Shown piece after piece: positions 10,231 through 20,784 of a stretch of DNA of 64,000 bases. The notes under the pieces were generated by a model. That model made no database searches, had not been told where the DNA came from, and saw nothing but the letters and a program-made list of their open reading frames with translations. Position 1 is the stretch's first letter, and every line of letters starts with the position of its first letter. Location of the stretch: assembly GCA_944472155.2 (NCBI GenBank), contig OX235272.1, positions 19,390,354 through 19,454,353 of the forward strand. The letters run 5' to 3'. This stretch comes from Trichobilharzia szidati. Taxonomy: Eukaryota; Platyhelminthes; Trematoda; Strigeidida; Schistosomatidae. The position numbers and the translations under genes are program-made.

Positions 10231-11390
10231 TTTTTTTTAAATGCGAAAAAATACCAAGAAGTAGAAAGGAAAATAAACAACATATAATAATATCTCAGTA
10301 TTAGGTAGAGGAAGCTATGATGTGATTATGCATGGTGACTGTAAAGCTATAGTCATACAAGAAGTTATGAAATGATATTTAAGAATGTTTATCGCCAAGA
10401 TGATCAGTTAATTTGGTTGAAACAACTCTAAACAATCTTAAAATAACATTTTAGGGTTGTTGTTTTGTTTTTTATTATCAGGTCTAATGCGGTGTTCGTA
10501 GTGGTAGTGTGAGTATTCTGGCATCATACAAAATTTTTAAGGTGGTGACTATGGCGTTCACAACCAATGATTGTCAGTTTAATATTGCCGAAAAGTATAG
10601 AAAATAAGAAAAAACAACCACAAAACTAATAATTACATGATGTTTAATGACAGGAAAATTTTGTGCTACTCATAGTGTTAATATAGTTGGAACCAGTAGA
10701 TACACAAAAGAAGGAATAGAGTAAGGTACAAAAAAGGTAAGCCAATGTTAATAATTTAGGTAGCTAGGTATGTTTAAGAAGGAGTTCACTATAGAATACA
10801 AAATAAGAGAGAAATAAAAGAGTCTAAAATTATGTAATTAACAACAAAGCAAGTCATAGGTTTCGCGCTTAACATTGTCTCTGTCGCATTCTGAAAGCAT
10901 TCTGTGAGAGCTATATCTGCTGAAACGTTAAACAGTCTCCTGTCAACTGTTCAATGGTATCAGCACTGAAGACATATTGCATCATGGACGATGGAGAAAA
11001 TAACTGCCTTATTGTGAGGAGGTGTTGTAGTGTACACAGATTAAATAGTGCCTCCGAAAAGGAAAACACAACGGTACTTGGATTATACGATACCACCACA
11101 TGGAGTAGTTTCATCGAAGGAATATCCGATAGATAGTTCACAACTTTAATTTACCTATTAATTACCAGACTACGAAAGCCTGGATCTACAATATACACAG
11201 ATAAATGGAATGGGTATAATTCTTCTCTGTTGCTTGATTGTATTCATCACAAAGTTAAGCATTTCACCGACTTTGTGGACCGAGTACCAGTACCTATATG
11301 AATTCAATTGAATGATTTTGAGTTAGACTGAGAATTAGGATTACAGCGATTAGTAGGTCTCAAAATGGCGTAATCTACAGTCTTCAAGCA
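10230..11390. other. Unassigned region
   Basis: No recognised gene. Around 10850-10900 the motif CAAGTCATAGGTTTC recurs at 46381. A 60-codon plus frame at 10954-11136 and a 76-codon minus frame over the same bases have no family signature. I cannot tell whether either is an exon. Confidence 0.35.
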
Positions 11391-11394
11391 TTGG

Positions 11395-11785
11395 TTTTGT
11401 AGGGATTTTGTTTGATTGCATGGAGGATTTCATCATGAACTGATATTAGTTAGAGAACCACTGGAAACCCTGGGAGTACTGGACAGCTGTTTCGTTCTAG
11501 TGGGAAGCTGTGACCAGTAGGGTACAGCAGGTTGAAAATGAGGCAGTAACTCATCGAAGAAGACATTGCGAAATGGCTGCGCTATGTGGTGAATTGGCAG
11601 AAGTTAGAATTCGAAGACCATTGATCGGGTCTCAGTGGCTCAGTAGTCTACGAGCTCGCCTTGTTACCGGAAGGTCATTGGTTCGAATCCCGGTGGGTGC
11701 GTACTGACGAAGAGTTCCAAACTAGGACGAAACAGTGGTTCTCTAACTGATGTCAGCTCATGATGAAATCCTCCATGTAATCTAT
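11395..11785. repeat. Alpha repeat: truncated minus half plus a plus-strand unit with A and B boxes
   Basis: 11395-11500 is the alpha 3' half in minus orientation. 11505-11785 is a plus unit with A box TGGCTCAGTAG (11636-11646), B box GGTTCGAATCC (11680-11690), a hammerhead region (GUACUG ACGAAGA ... GGAC GAAACAG) and the 3' body CTCTAACTGATGTCAGCTC. The hammerhead has lost the cleavage half, because GAAACAG runs straight into TGGTTCTC. Head plus ribozyme is the structure described for schistosome Sm-alpha repeats. Confidence 0.65.
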
Positions 11786-12402
11786 AGTCGTTTGGACAAT
11801 TTTTTTTGTACACGTTGGTCTGATTCCTATACTAAGGCGCCTCTGCGGAATCGGAAGATGTTTTTCACAGCATGTGAAAGAAAGGTACCCTGTTGTTTTC
11901 ATGAATTTATCTATTTTCTACCTAAAATACACCATTTTCACTCAGTTGGTACATTCAAGGTTGTATATTTTGAGAGTTCATAATGGCAAAGTTAAACAAT
12001 AGCATCCTAAAAGATGCTAACGAGCAAGTGACCTTGGGCCGATCAACCACGAAAATAAGTGATTTATGCACAAACAGTGACGTTTACTTACAAGAAAATG
12101 CATGAAAACACATTAAACAGGGCATCTTTCTCTGGCATGACTTAAAAATACGTCCCAGTTATAATGAAGAGTGTCGGTATTTAAGTTAGACCAGTCTCTG
12201 TGCATGTATCCACTGAGGTGACTGCAGATGAGCTTCTTTTGTGACCGGTTGATCGCTCTTATCCTGTTTTGCAGCCTTCCCCAAAAACCCTCGGTTGAAT
12301 TACTATGGTTTCCAATATAAGGATCGACAACTGCTCACTGGGAAATGCTGGATAATAAAACATTCAAATAAATGATACCAACTGCTAAATTAACTGTACT
12401 TG

Positions 12403-12530
12403 TAACCCTAACCTTAACACTATCTAGTTATAACCCTCATCCTAACTGTAATCTTAACCCTAATCCTAATTATAACCCTAATTTAATACCTTCCTTAACA
12501 CTAATCCCAACCCTAACGAGTTATAAGCAC
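12403..12530 (+). repeat. Degenerate telomere-like (CCCTAA) tract
   Basis: Many CCCTAA and close variants (TAACCCTAACC at 12403-12413, TTAACCCTAATCCTAA, TATAACCCTAATT, CCAACCCTAACG) in about 130 bp. TTAGGG is the telomere repeat of schistosomes and most animals, so this is an interstitial telomere-like block. Confidence 0.55.
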
Positions 12531-12862
12531 AAAGTCCAAACAATACTTAAAAAGTGATCTGGGCGAAATTCACCCCTTAGTTGTTGAATAGCGTTCATAT
12601 TTGTGGTATAACAATGACAGCTGACGATTAGCATGAGTTTAAGATCATTGAAGCCTTCATACTAATGGGACACTGTTGTTTAACTTCGCCTTCATAATTT
12701 GGACTTAGCCATATTTGGAAATTTCGTATCCAATGAAGTTTTAGTCAATCGCACCGCGTAAACAGCTACGCAAATTCGGTCTTTCTTGCTTTATCGAAAC
12801 TTATCAAAGGAATCACACATGTAGTTGTCTATTTTTTGTTAATTCTAATTAGACCTTTAAAC

Positions 12863-13808
12863 ATATTGTCTACATTAAGAACACAATATTCAGCGAAGAG
12901 ACTCTTTTCAGCGAATTTATTATCAAGCTGTACAATCGTTTATAAAGGTTTATTTTATAAAAATTATATCCGGTGAGGGAATTAGGTCAAAGGTGTGAAT
13001 ACATGAAGTAATAATAGTATGAAATGCAACTGAAATATTTGTGATTATAATCATAGGAAGTGTGTGCGAAGCTCTATTTTGGAACACCTGATCAACTTCT
13101 GTCACTCTGTCAACCCTGACCATGATTTTAAGATCATATATAGAATCCATGCTAACTTCCCGCGTTTTCTTCGTTACAGACTTCTGAAGACACCGGAGGC
13201 ATTGACCACCTTTGTGTACAAAAGAGGTATGTATAATCCCTACTTCTGCCTTGGCCGTAGAGAGATAGACATTTATTTATTTTGTTTATTTAGCTATTCT
13301 ATGTAGTACATTTCCCTCATTACTACGTTTATTATTATTGTCATTATTATTATTAATATTCTCACTCTGAATCTTTTCCACTTGACATATTAAACCTAAA
13401 ATTATTGATTTTTATACTTTTATTTTTACAATATTGAATTCTATCATATCTAATTTCACACCATGTTATGTAACATTTTATATTCCTCTACTAATCTTAT
13501 AATTATGTACCCCTTTCCAAAATCTATACACCTTATGTATTATTCTATATTCTATATACGACATTAATTATTGTGCCACTTGACATTAAACTATGATTAT
13601 AATCACAAATATTTCAATTGCATTTCATACTATTATTATTTCATGTATTCACACCTTTGACCTGATTCCCTCACCGGATATAATTTTTATAATAAAACCT
13701 TATATATACGATTGTACAGCTTGATAATAAATTCGTTGAAAAGAGTCTCTTCGCTGAATATTGTGTTCTTAATGCTCCAATGGGGATTATTAAATTATAT
13801 TGTCTACA
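12863..13808 (+). mobile_element. PLE-A insertion with about 180-bp terminal inverted repeats and a 12-bp target duplication
   Basis: The 12-bp duplication ATATTGTCTACA flanks the element (12863-12874 and 13797-13808), so the insertion is 12875-13796. The arms 12877-13058 and 13592-13771 are reverse complements running from AAGAACACAATATTCAGCG to the GTGATTATAATCATAGG block. Between them a plus frame (13064-13250) encodes only the late GIY-YIG segment (SSILEHLINFCHSV ... FKIIYRIHANF ... LLKTPEAL). RT and the YIG motif are missing. Terminal inverted repeats and long duplications are usual for PLEs. Confidence 0.8.
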
Positions 13809-14490
13809 GACGAAAATCAGCAAGTCTCCATAAAAGGCTGGCAACAAAGATAGGACTTCAAGGGGACATACAGAAGACAGAGGTGATGAAGATACCCACC
13901 CAATTACCACCACAACCAACGACAACAACAAACCACAGTCGACGGTAGAAATTTTAAGAAAGCCACACCTTGAACTTGTCTAGGCAGCATCATTTCAACT
14001 GCAGGTAGCACAAATAAAGAAGATGTCAAATCCACTCAGGATCGGAAAGGCATGACACACCTTCATGGATCTAATATCAGTGTGGAAATCTGTTGCATAA
14101 TGAACGGGATCCGAATTTTCAACACTAAAGTCAAGTCCGTCAGCGCTTCTATTAGTTTTCAGAGACTAAGCGTGTCATTAGACGCATTTTCTGAAGGCTT
14201 CAGACCTTTATCAACAGCTATCCTGAGATGGCCAGTCGACCAAGAACCTATTATCAAAAAAATGTATGGTGAAGGAAATGGAGATGGATTGGACACACTC
14301 TGAGCAGATCGTTGAGTCGCATCGCGCGTCAGACCCTCTGGTGTAACTCGAATGGAGAACGACAAGTTGGGCATTGGTCCGAGGGTGAGATGGAAGCGAT
14401 CGTGTGAGGATGAGATGAGAGCTTGTTATCAATTGTGGAGTCAGCTAAAACGAACTTCACGAAACAAGATGAAATAGAGATGTGCTATTA
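13797..14490 (+). mobile_element. RTE-like copy, plus strand
   Basis: Starts near the Q/T-rich stretch after the RT domain (K-T-E-V-M-K-I, then a P/T/Q-rich run at about 13900-13945). It continues through RIFNTKVKS and ILRWPVDQE to MEMDWTHSEQ and ends in AATAATATTATT at about 14480-14495. The frame is broken in several places. It joins the next copy tail to tail. Confidence 0.65.
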
Positions 14491-14494
14491 ATAA

Positions 14495-15110
14495 TATTAT
14501 TTTTCCCTTGGGTTCTTAGTGGAACATAGGGCTTCAGCTGCACGCCTCCACTTGTTTCTGTCTTCTGTTGTACTTCTCACCTGCATCCATGTTAGTCCAT
14601 ACTGTTTCAACTCTTCTTCACACGATCTCCTCCATGTCACCCTCGCACTGACGTCCCACTCGCCGCTTCCCTTTCGCGTTCCACTCGAGCGTTGGCCTGA
14701 CGCGCGATGTCACCCAGCGAGTGGCCTCCTCAGCCAGTGAGTGTCCAATCCATCTCCACTTTCTCCTGCATATTTGTTCGGCGATTGCTTCTTGTTTTGT
14801 TTGTTTCTTCTCATAGTTTCTTGTTGGTTCTTGTTCTTTCCGGCGGCCATCTGATCTTCAGTATAGAACGAAGACAGCTGTTGATAAAGGTCTGCAACAG
14901 GCTGTTGGAAATACTCATTCTTTGTGACCCGCCGTTAAGTTTCTGATCCATCCGTATAGAAGAAGTGACTGACTTGACGTTTGTATTGAAAATCCGAATT
15001 TCGTTGTTGATGCTGGCTGAGTTGAGTGACGAAGATTTCCAGATTTGTTTCAGGTTGATGAGATGCGCTATTAAAGCTCTATATTCCAATCGGAACCTAA
15101 GCGATTAATA
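14495..15110 (-). mobile_element. RTE-1 3' end, minus strand
   Basis: Well kept 3' segment: in minus sense it ends with the codons for a C-terminal C-S-T-K-N-P-R-E-like block and the AAT-type tail (plus 14480-14500). Upstream are ILKIRWPPERTRTNKKL and FNTNVKSVTSSIRMDQKLNG (15000-14815). 5'-truncated at about 15110. The ATT-rich tail is the RTE-type 3' end. Confidence 0.75.
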
Positions 15111-15900
15111 AAAAATGATATTAATAAATCCAACCTCTGCTTCCATCATCTTGAAAATACTAAAAGACAAGAAGAAGAAGAAGCAGTATATCGATTTCAC
15201 AATACCTGACATGAAGTTATTAAATACCCCTATGCTATCTGACAACATAAACTTATACAATGACTTTTCTATTGGTGAGTGAATTCAAGGTCACTTTAAA
15301 GTCAGTTAGTCAAGGCTAACAATTAATGTTATCTAATCAATATTTTCTAAAATATACACATTTAGATATTTAAGAATAAACATTAAACTAAACTTTGTAA
15401 ACTCTAGTTATTTATTGTCTGTGATTGTGTTTAAGCAGTATTCATGTTTGCCTTTGTGCAATTTCACTGCCTCGCATTATTAAAGCAACAGTCAGTGATC
15501 AATAACCGTAAGATTGTAATTGAGAAATTTCTCTCTCTTTCTCTCTCTCTGATCAAAAAGCACAGAGTAAACAAGTGATCACAAAGTATTTTTGATCAAT
15601 ATTCATTCCTTTCTTTTAACTGTTTACTTGCTTACTTTACCAGCCAGATTTTTAATTTGTAGTACACAAACAACAGTAACGGTGATCAGTCATATTGTTC
15701 ATGTAGATTGTAACCAGCCCCACTTTTTATCAATTGATGTCTTCTTTGAAAAGAGAAGACTATAAAATGCAGTTTAGATCTTTTTTAAAGTTTTTCATGA
15801 TGGCCTAAGACTTAACCAGTTTTCCTCTTTGGTTATGCAGAAAAAATGAAACTACCTGGCTTATTTACGGAAGTCAACTGTGTGATAACAGATTCTCAGT
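15110..15900. other. No gene; CT microsatellite
   Basis: A CTCTCTTTCTCTCTCTCTCT tract lies at about 15530-15551. No gene, RNA or repeat match recognised otherwise. Confidence 0.45.
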
Positions 15901-15904
15901 ATAA

Positions 15905-16340
15905 TTTCATTAGGTTCTAAATGGAACTTAGGACTTCAGCGGTACATCGTCATTTCATCCTCTTCTCTGCCATCCCCCTTAGTTGGTTCCAAGACTGCAC
16001 TGCTCATAGGGTTTCGTCTCCTCCACACATAGTCTTCTGCATGTTACTTTTGCGTTCAAGTCCAACTCGTCGGATTCCACTTGGTTTCCACCCGATGGCA
16101 TTGGCTGGGGAGTGACGTCTCTCAGTGGTCTCTTCAAGGTGTATTGGGTCCATCTCAATTTTCTTCTGCCTATTTGTTAGGCAATGTGTTCTTGACTGAT
16201 TCGTCAGCACTGACAGAGTTACTTGTTTCTGATCCTTTGTGACAAGCCATCCGATCTTCAGTATCAAGGGTAGGCAGCTGTTGAGGAAACTCTGTAGTAG
16301 TATGTTAAACATTCTTTTGGTGACATGCCAAGAAATAACT
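15905..16340 (-). mobile_element. Old RTE-like 3' end
   Basis: Diverged copy: GGTTCTAAATGGAACTTAGGAC at the 3' end, then CTCCACACATAGTCTTCTGCATG, then SILKIGWL-type remnants. It aligns in order with the copies at 14.5 and 33.1 kb but with many changes. Confidence 0.55.
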
Positions 16341-16678
16341 TGAATCTGGTTCTTTATACTTATTATTATTTATTATTGTTCCCTTGGGTTCCTAGTGAAA
16401 CATAGGGCTTCAACTGCACGTCTCCCATCGATTCTGTCTTCTGCTGTACTTTTCACCTGCAGCCATGTAAGTCCATACTGTTTTAATTCCTCTTAGCATG
16501 ATCTCCTCCTTGTCACCCTTGCACTGACGTCCCACTCGCCAATTCCCTTTCGGGTTCCACTAGAGCATTGGCCTGACGCGCGATGTCACCCAACGGCCTC
16601 CTCAGCCAGTGACTGTCCAATCCATCTCCAGGTTCTCCTGCATATTTGTCTGGCGATTGGTTCTTGTTTTGTTTGTTC

Positions 16679-17036
16679 ATTTATTTATTTTATTTTATTT
16701 TGATTACAGCTTGATTCCACACCGTATTTTTGATACAAGTATGGAATTTTCAGCATGGATATCGGTAGCCCAAATTTCAGGCCGACCATAGATATCGGGT
16801 GTGCGCCGGCAGGGGATCGAACCCCGGACCATGTGCATGGTCGGCGAGAGTCCTAACCACTGTGCCACCGACGCACTAATAAAGGGAGGACCGTGAGGCC
16901 TCCCCACAGACAAAAACTACACGCCCGAGCGCACCCGATTAGGGTCCGTCGCGAGTTTCAACCCACCGAGGTGCAATGGTGAGCCTCCACCCGGGGTCAG
17001 AGCATTCTTGATCACCCTGAAGCCGGCGCCAGGTAA
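16679..17036 (-). repeat. SINE-B fused to a U1 snRNA copy, inserted in RTE-1
   Basis: Minus order: U1 snRNA sequence (17036 to about 16883), then ATTAGTGC, then the SINE-B tRNA-like head (about 16878-16803), then the SINE-B body (GATATC...CCATGCTGAAAATTCC) and a T/A-rich tail (16720-16679). A 4-bp repeat GTTC flanks it (16675-16678 and 17037-17040). The plain SINE-B copies at 21.8 and 46.2 kb lack the U1 part. Confidence 0.8.
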
Positions 17037-17037
17037 G
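16883..17037 (-). ncRNA. U1 snRNA copy (retro-derived, probably a pseudogene)
   Basis: Minus strand starts CTTACCTGGCGCCGG, the 5'-splice-site-pairing start of U1. It then has loop I GATCAAGAAT (17013-17004, U1-70K site), loop II ATTGCACCTC (16977-16968, U1A site), a GC-rich stem III region, an Sm-type site AGTTTTTGT (16918-16910) and a terminal hairpin GGGGAGG/CCTCCC (about 16904-16884). It is about 155 nt, close to the usual 160-165. The first 3-4 nt are missing or replaced by the target duplication. Fusion to a SINE and location inside an RTE copy argue for a retrotransposed copy rather than a working gene. Confidence 0.88.
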
Positions 17038-17664
17038 TTCCCATAGTTTCTTGTTGGCTATTCTTTCCGGCCATCTGATCTTCATTCAGAATAGAGCGAA
17101 GACAGTGGTTGACAAAGGTCTGCAACAGGCTGTTGGAAATATTCTGTGTGACTCGCCGACAAGTTTCTGATCCGTATGGAAGAAGTGACTTGACGTTTGT
17201 ATTGAAAATCCGAATTTTGTTGTTGATGCTGGTTTGAGTGACGAAGATTTCCAGATTGGTTTCAGGTTGACGAATGTGTTTCTCGCCTTCCCGATTCTCG
17301 CTCGATTTGACATGCCCGTCCGTTCCTCCTGTAATAGAGACAATGCTCCCTAGATAAGTGAGTGAATGAAGTCACCTCTTTCAAATCCCTCCCGTTGATG
17401 GTGATTGGCGCTGGATGTTGGTGTTGCTGCTTTTGTTGTTGTTGTTGGTTGTTTTTTTTTCATAACGTCCGTCTTGTCTATGTTCTTTGTGCTTATTGTA
17501 GTATATTTCCACACTGACTTCAGACTAATGAAGGTCTGTCTTGACTTCTGAATCCTGCCTTCGATATTTCCATCTGTACCGCCTGTAGTTGAAAAAAAGG
17601 CTGACAAGATAGGTAAGAAGGTAGACTTTCTTTATATGTCTCTCACTGTATTGTTCAATGTGGA

Positions 17665-17880
17665 TATCCTCTTCAACTCCTAATCCAAGAACATAAAATA
17701 GCTGTGAAAAGGCACAATATGTATTATTTCATACCGATGCATATAAGCAATTATGAACACCAATCTGATTAGGAAAAATGTAGAAATTCTAAACAGTACA
17801 AACACAAAAGATGCCAGAGAATTTTTAAAATTTTGGTACTCCGATGAATCAGCCATGAACAGACATGATTTTGGATCAAC
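17665..17880 (+). pseudogene. PLE-B-like GIY-YIG fragment
   Basis: The plus strand reads, with frame breaks, IQEHKIAVKRHNMYYF, PMHISNYEHQ, then REFLKFWYSDESAMNRH. This follows the C-terminal half of the PLE-B GIY-YIG (IQEHKSAVKRHDMYSL ... DNYGHQ ... EFLEAWYSNENAINKH). The YIG motif is not present. Confidence 0.55.
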
Positions 17881-18060
17881 TAAAACTCCAGGAAACTCCA
17901 TCCTGTAGCAAGTCACTAGCGAGCATCCCAGTGGGTGCGTACTGCCGATGGTTCCCAAACTAGGATGAAACAGCACCTGTACAGTACTCCCTGGTTTTCA
18001 ATGGTTCTCTAACTGATAACAGTCCGTGATCAACTCATAAAAACAAAACTAACCCTTACA
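17880..18060 (+). repeat. Alpha repeat with decayed hammerhead
   Basis: GTGGGTGCGTACTGC is followed by CCGAUGG in place of CUGANGA, AAACTAGGAT, GAAACAG and CAGTACTCCC, then the alpha 3' body. Stem I (GUACUG/CAGUAC) is kept; the core is not. Confidence 0.6.
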
Positions 18061-18370
18061 AACCAAACTATAGAAAATAAAGAAGAAGCCATATTACAAA
18101 ATGAGTCAAATTTCAAGTCAATAAAAATGATCACTACTGATGGAAATCAAAAATCAATAAAAACAGAAATTGTCATAGGATACAATCGTATCATCATTCA
18201 TGGAAATTTCAGATAACTTCACTCGATAGTGAAGGTTGAGCTGACTGTGTTGTCTATAATGACTATGAAAGGTTCGGAATCAAACCGTATAAGTTCAGAG
18301 AACGCAGCTACATGTAAATCATCCGTCTGAGCCATCGATCTCCTCTAATATTGTCATTTTTTCAAACACA
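18060..18370. other. No feature recognised
   Basis: AT-rich. A weak tRNA-like B-box complement (GGAATCAAACC, 18276-18286) is the only signal, and it is too weak to call. Confidence 0.3.
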
Positions 18371-18374
18371 ACAT

Positions 18375-18625
18375 ATTATTATTTATTTTTATTTTATTCC
18401 TTCACGTTCCGAGACGAACATAAGGCTTTAAGTTAGAGCTTTTAATTTTCACTGGTATTGGTTTTATTTTTACTAGACGAGGTTGCTAGCCAGACGCCCA
18501 ACTTTGCCTCTTGGCAGGTCTTACTACTGGCTTAGCAATGTTCAGGGTTTTGTCATCCGGGGATGGAACCCCGGACTACGTGGGTGGTTCGCCAACGTGG
18601 TACCACTGAACCACTGACGCCTAAA
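18375..18625 (-). repeat. SINE-C copy, minus strand
   Basis: The head in minus sense is GGCGTCAGTGGTTCAGTGG (about 18620-18600) with B-box complement GGGATGGAACCCCGG at 18559-18573. The body contains GAGGTTGCTAGCCAGACGCCC (18480-18500) and a tail ATTCCTTCACGTTCCG at 18398-18414. Confidence 0.6.
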
Positions 18626-18984
18626 CACAATAAAAGAGAAAATAAAATATATCTAAAGGTAAATATTGATCACTAAAGAGCACAGAAAGCGGAAGGAGGA
18701 TATGTGGGTAATGTATGGTGACTTGACTGATGTCTGTTAGCAGTGGAATACAAAACAAATATTCATGACTTCATATTACTTTCATAAGGACAGAAAATGA
18801 GGGGACTGCTCTCTCTACATAAAGGGAACTGTTTTGACCCTAAGGGTTGAGTTAAATCGAGCTTACTGCCATAAATGAACTTGTCGGTCTTCCTACCGAA
18901 ATGCTGCCATGTGTCGTTCATCCACAGCCTCTGCCAAGTAAGTCTTATTCATTGTCTTCGCACAGCGGAGTTGTTCTTCCCAAA

Positions 18985-19330
18985 CGTAAAAGGGAGAATT
19001 CGGACGTCTGGCGATTACAACCGGACTGGTAGATACCCAGTTCCACCTAGGGGAGCCGGAAATCCCTGATTCTAAATCCACGGTGTACACTGTCTCCAGA
19101 ATTTCGTCCGAGTCTGGCTTGGTCATCGGGATCCCTGGGGATGCAGCAACTGGCTTGTGGGTCGGAATTCGAGTTGCATTTTCGTAGGGCAGTCGTTTAA
19201 GACAGCCATCTTATTCGGTCTGAGTGTCAGGGAAGTTCCAGCGTTCCAGTCTTCGCACAAACTATACGATTTTAAGTGGCTCATGTGTTGGTACCCATAA
19301 TTTACTAAGTTTGAATTTCCAGAAGAATAA
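18985..19330 (+). repeat. Unnamed repeat shared with 61.02-61.36 kb
   Basis: Ordered blocks shared with the second copy: GCGATTACAACCGGACTGGT / GTGCTTACAACCGGACTGAT, AGGGGAGCCGGAAA / AGGGAAGCTGAAAA, CAGAATTTCGTCC / CAGAATGTGAAC, and CTCATGTGTTGGTACCCATAAT / GCATCTGTTGGTGCTCATAAT. Neither copy gives a long frame. The nature of the parent element is unknown. Confidence 0.5.
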
Positions 19331-19479
19331 ACACTCCTGGTGTTCAGATCACTTCAGTTCAGATAGCAAGCAATAGTGCTGGTTAACACGTGTGACTAAA
19401 TCCTCTTTGGTTTATAATAGATTCCTTTACATTTCTGAATAGAATTCTAAGGCACTTAACTACTTGTAAGAAAACATTG

Positions 19480-19800
19480 AATTCCGTTAAGCTGCAGATT
19501 ATATTTTCCATACGACCAGTTGTTATTCCAAAACTGAAAGACAAAGTACCTAGGCTAGCCACCTCCAGTTTTATCCATCAATCTATCAACTGCTTCTGTG
19601 GGGCCAGTAAATATTGGTCGTTGCTCTAGAAACTTAATGTTTCGCGCTCAGGAACACCTACTAGTGTGCTTAAATAAAAACGTTGTTAAAGCTATCAACA
19701 GTTCGATTACAGATCACCTTTTCAAACAGGCCTCAAAGCTGACATTGAAGAGACTTTCTCTATCGTCTGTTAGGTATCGAATAAATTGATTAAAAATGCC
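19480..19800 (+). pseudogene. PLE-A-like GIY-YIG remnant
   Basis: Plus frames give KLKDKVPRLATSSFIHQ, NCFCGAS, then after a frameshift NIGRCSRNLMFRAQEHLLVCL, then SSITDHL. The order is the Cys pair, YIG region, R..EH and the helix of the PLE-A domain. Dead through a frameshift at the YIG motif. Confidence 0.6.
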
Positions 19801-19824
19801 CATTAAAATTTTCAAAAGAATAGA

Positions 19825-20430
19825 CATGGAACGAAGAGTACTCTGTTCGATAAATTCATCATCAGGTTCTACAATTATATATTCATTATAAAGAATGAAT
19901 GAATTAGTATTATGAACGACATTATTGTTGTTTAAATAACATCAAATCAATAATATTTATAAATTACAGCTGAACAGCATCAACATAAAATAAACTGAAT
20001 GTCAGAAGAATTAGGAAGGTAATAGTACATATTCATGAATTTATCGTCTCTACTGAGGGCCGGCCAGGGCAGTAGTAGGGGCTGGACTTGTTTCTTTTGA
20101 ACACAGAGCACTGGTTGCTTGAGGCGAATTGCAATAGCCTCTGCTGTTTGGAGCATGTGGTGCTTCGACGATTTTGGTAATTTGTTTGGCACCCGGTATA
20201 TCATAGAGAAGGATTCTTCCACGCTGACTGGCTTTGTGACCGGTTTGCACCAGATGGTCTAATGTCGACCTTTACTTAGCCATAGTGGGGTATGTTCTCG
20301 AGCACGAAAAATCAAATTCCTAGAGCAACGGTCGATATAACTCGCTCCATAAGCGCAGTTGAATTGGTTGATGCGAATTGAAGTGGCTAGTCTGAGTACT
20401 TCATCTTTCAGTCTAGGTCGCACCATCGGT
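19825..20430 (-). mobile_element. PLE-A-like copy, minus strand
   Basis: The GIY-YIG (about 20400-20060) reads IRINQFNCAYGASYIDRCSR, FRAREHTPLWLSKG, then a frame change, then FSMIYRVPNKLPKSS and LQTAEAIAIR, ending CVQKKQVQP. Gly of YIG is Asp (YIDR). The tail and a hammerhead-like terminus (19829-19869) follow. It is the same subfamily as the remnants at 19.5 and 53.0 kb. Confidence 0.65.
19829..19869 (-). ncRNA. Hammerhead-like motif at a PLE-A terminus
   Basis: Minus strand: GAAC (19869-19866), CUGAUGA (19865-19859), a weak stem II, GAA (19848-19846), a ten-base palindrome AGAGUACUCU as stem III, U, C (19833), GUUC (19832-19829). Stem I is a perfect 4 bp. Base 15.1 is C instead of A and stem II is not convincing, so activity is doubtful. 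Confidence 0.45.
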
Positions 20431-20434
20431 CGTG

Positions 20435-20495
20435 CAGATAATAATATAATAATAATATTATTATTATTATAATATAATAATAATAGAGAATAATC
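20435..20495. repeat. AT-rich palindromic microsatellite
   Basis: Runs of AATAATA and TATTATT form an imperfect palindrome between PLE-A pieces in opposite orientations. Confidence 0.6.
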
Positions 20496-20529
20496 GAATA
20501 AATTACCAAAGATTTCTAGATAACAAACA

Positions 20530-20625
20530 CTTCGAACAGTAAAGGCCATAGCAATTCGTTTAAAGTAAATGAAGTTCTGTGTACAGAAGAAATAGGTCGA
20601 GCCATTACTGCAACCCCGGTCTGCT
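20530..20625 (+). pseudogene. PLE-A GIY-YIG C-terminal fragment
   Basis: Plus strand reads AIAIRLK, then (after a stop) MKFCVQKK and VEPLLQP. This is the conserved end of the PLE-A ORF in opposite orientation to the copy at 19.83-20.43 kb. Confidence 0.5.
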
Positions 20626-20784
20626 GTGGAACGTACACATTCATAAATTGTGTGTTACTTGTCTTAATTTATCTAATAGTCTAATGTTATAATAACGCAT
20701 ATTATCTTTCTATTACTGATGCTTTTGAGATGTTATTTATTGAAAAATTAACGTTGTTAATAATAATAATAATGCTTTCATTAT

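Larger units (their letters stand above)
16370..17610 (-). mobile_element. RTE-1 copy interrupted by a U1-SINE insertion
   Basis: 16370-16678 and 17037-17610 are two parts of one minus-strand RTE-1 copy. They meet exactly at TTTGTTC / GTTCCCATAG, the uninterrupted order in other copies. 3' part: C-terminal coding and ATT tail. 5' part: FGFSIQTSSHFF ... ITGGTDGNIEGRIQK ... NIDKTDVMKK and the Gln-codon-rich run. Frames are broken. Confidence 0.75.

Noticed and set aside
10954..11136. A small gene or exon
   Set aside because: 60 codons with no recognised domain, a competing 76-codon antisense frame and no splice or promoter support.
11636..11700. A tRNA gene in the alpha head
   Set aside because: A and B boxes are present but acceptor pairing is absent; it is a SINE promoter head.
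16800..16880. A tRNA gene on the minus strand (and at 21.9 and 46.2 kb)
   Set aside because: Acceptor and T arms fold, but the anticodon loop is 6 nt and palindromic, and each copy continues into the same SINE body.
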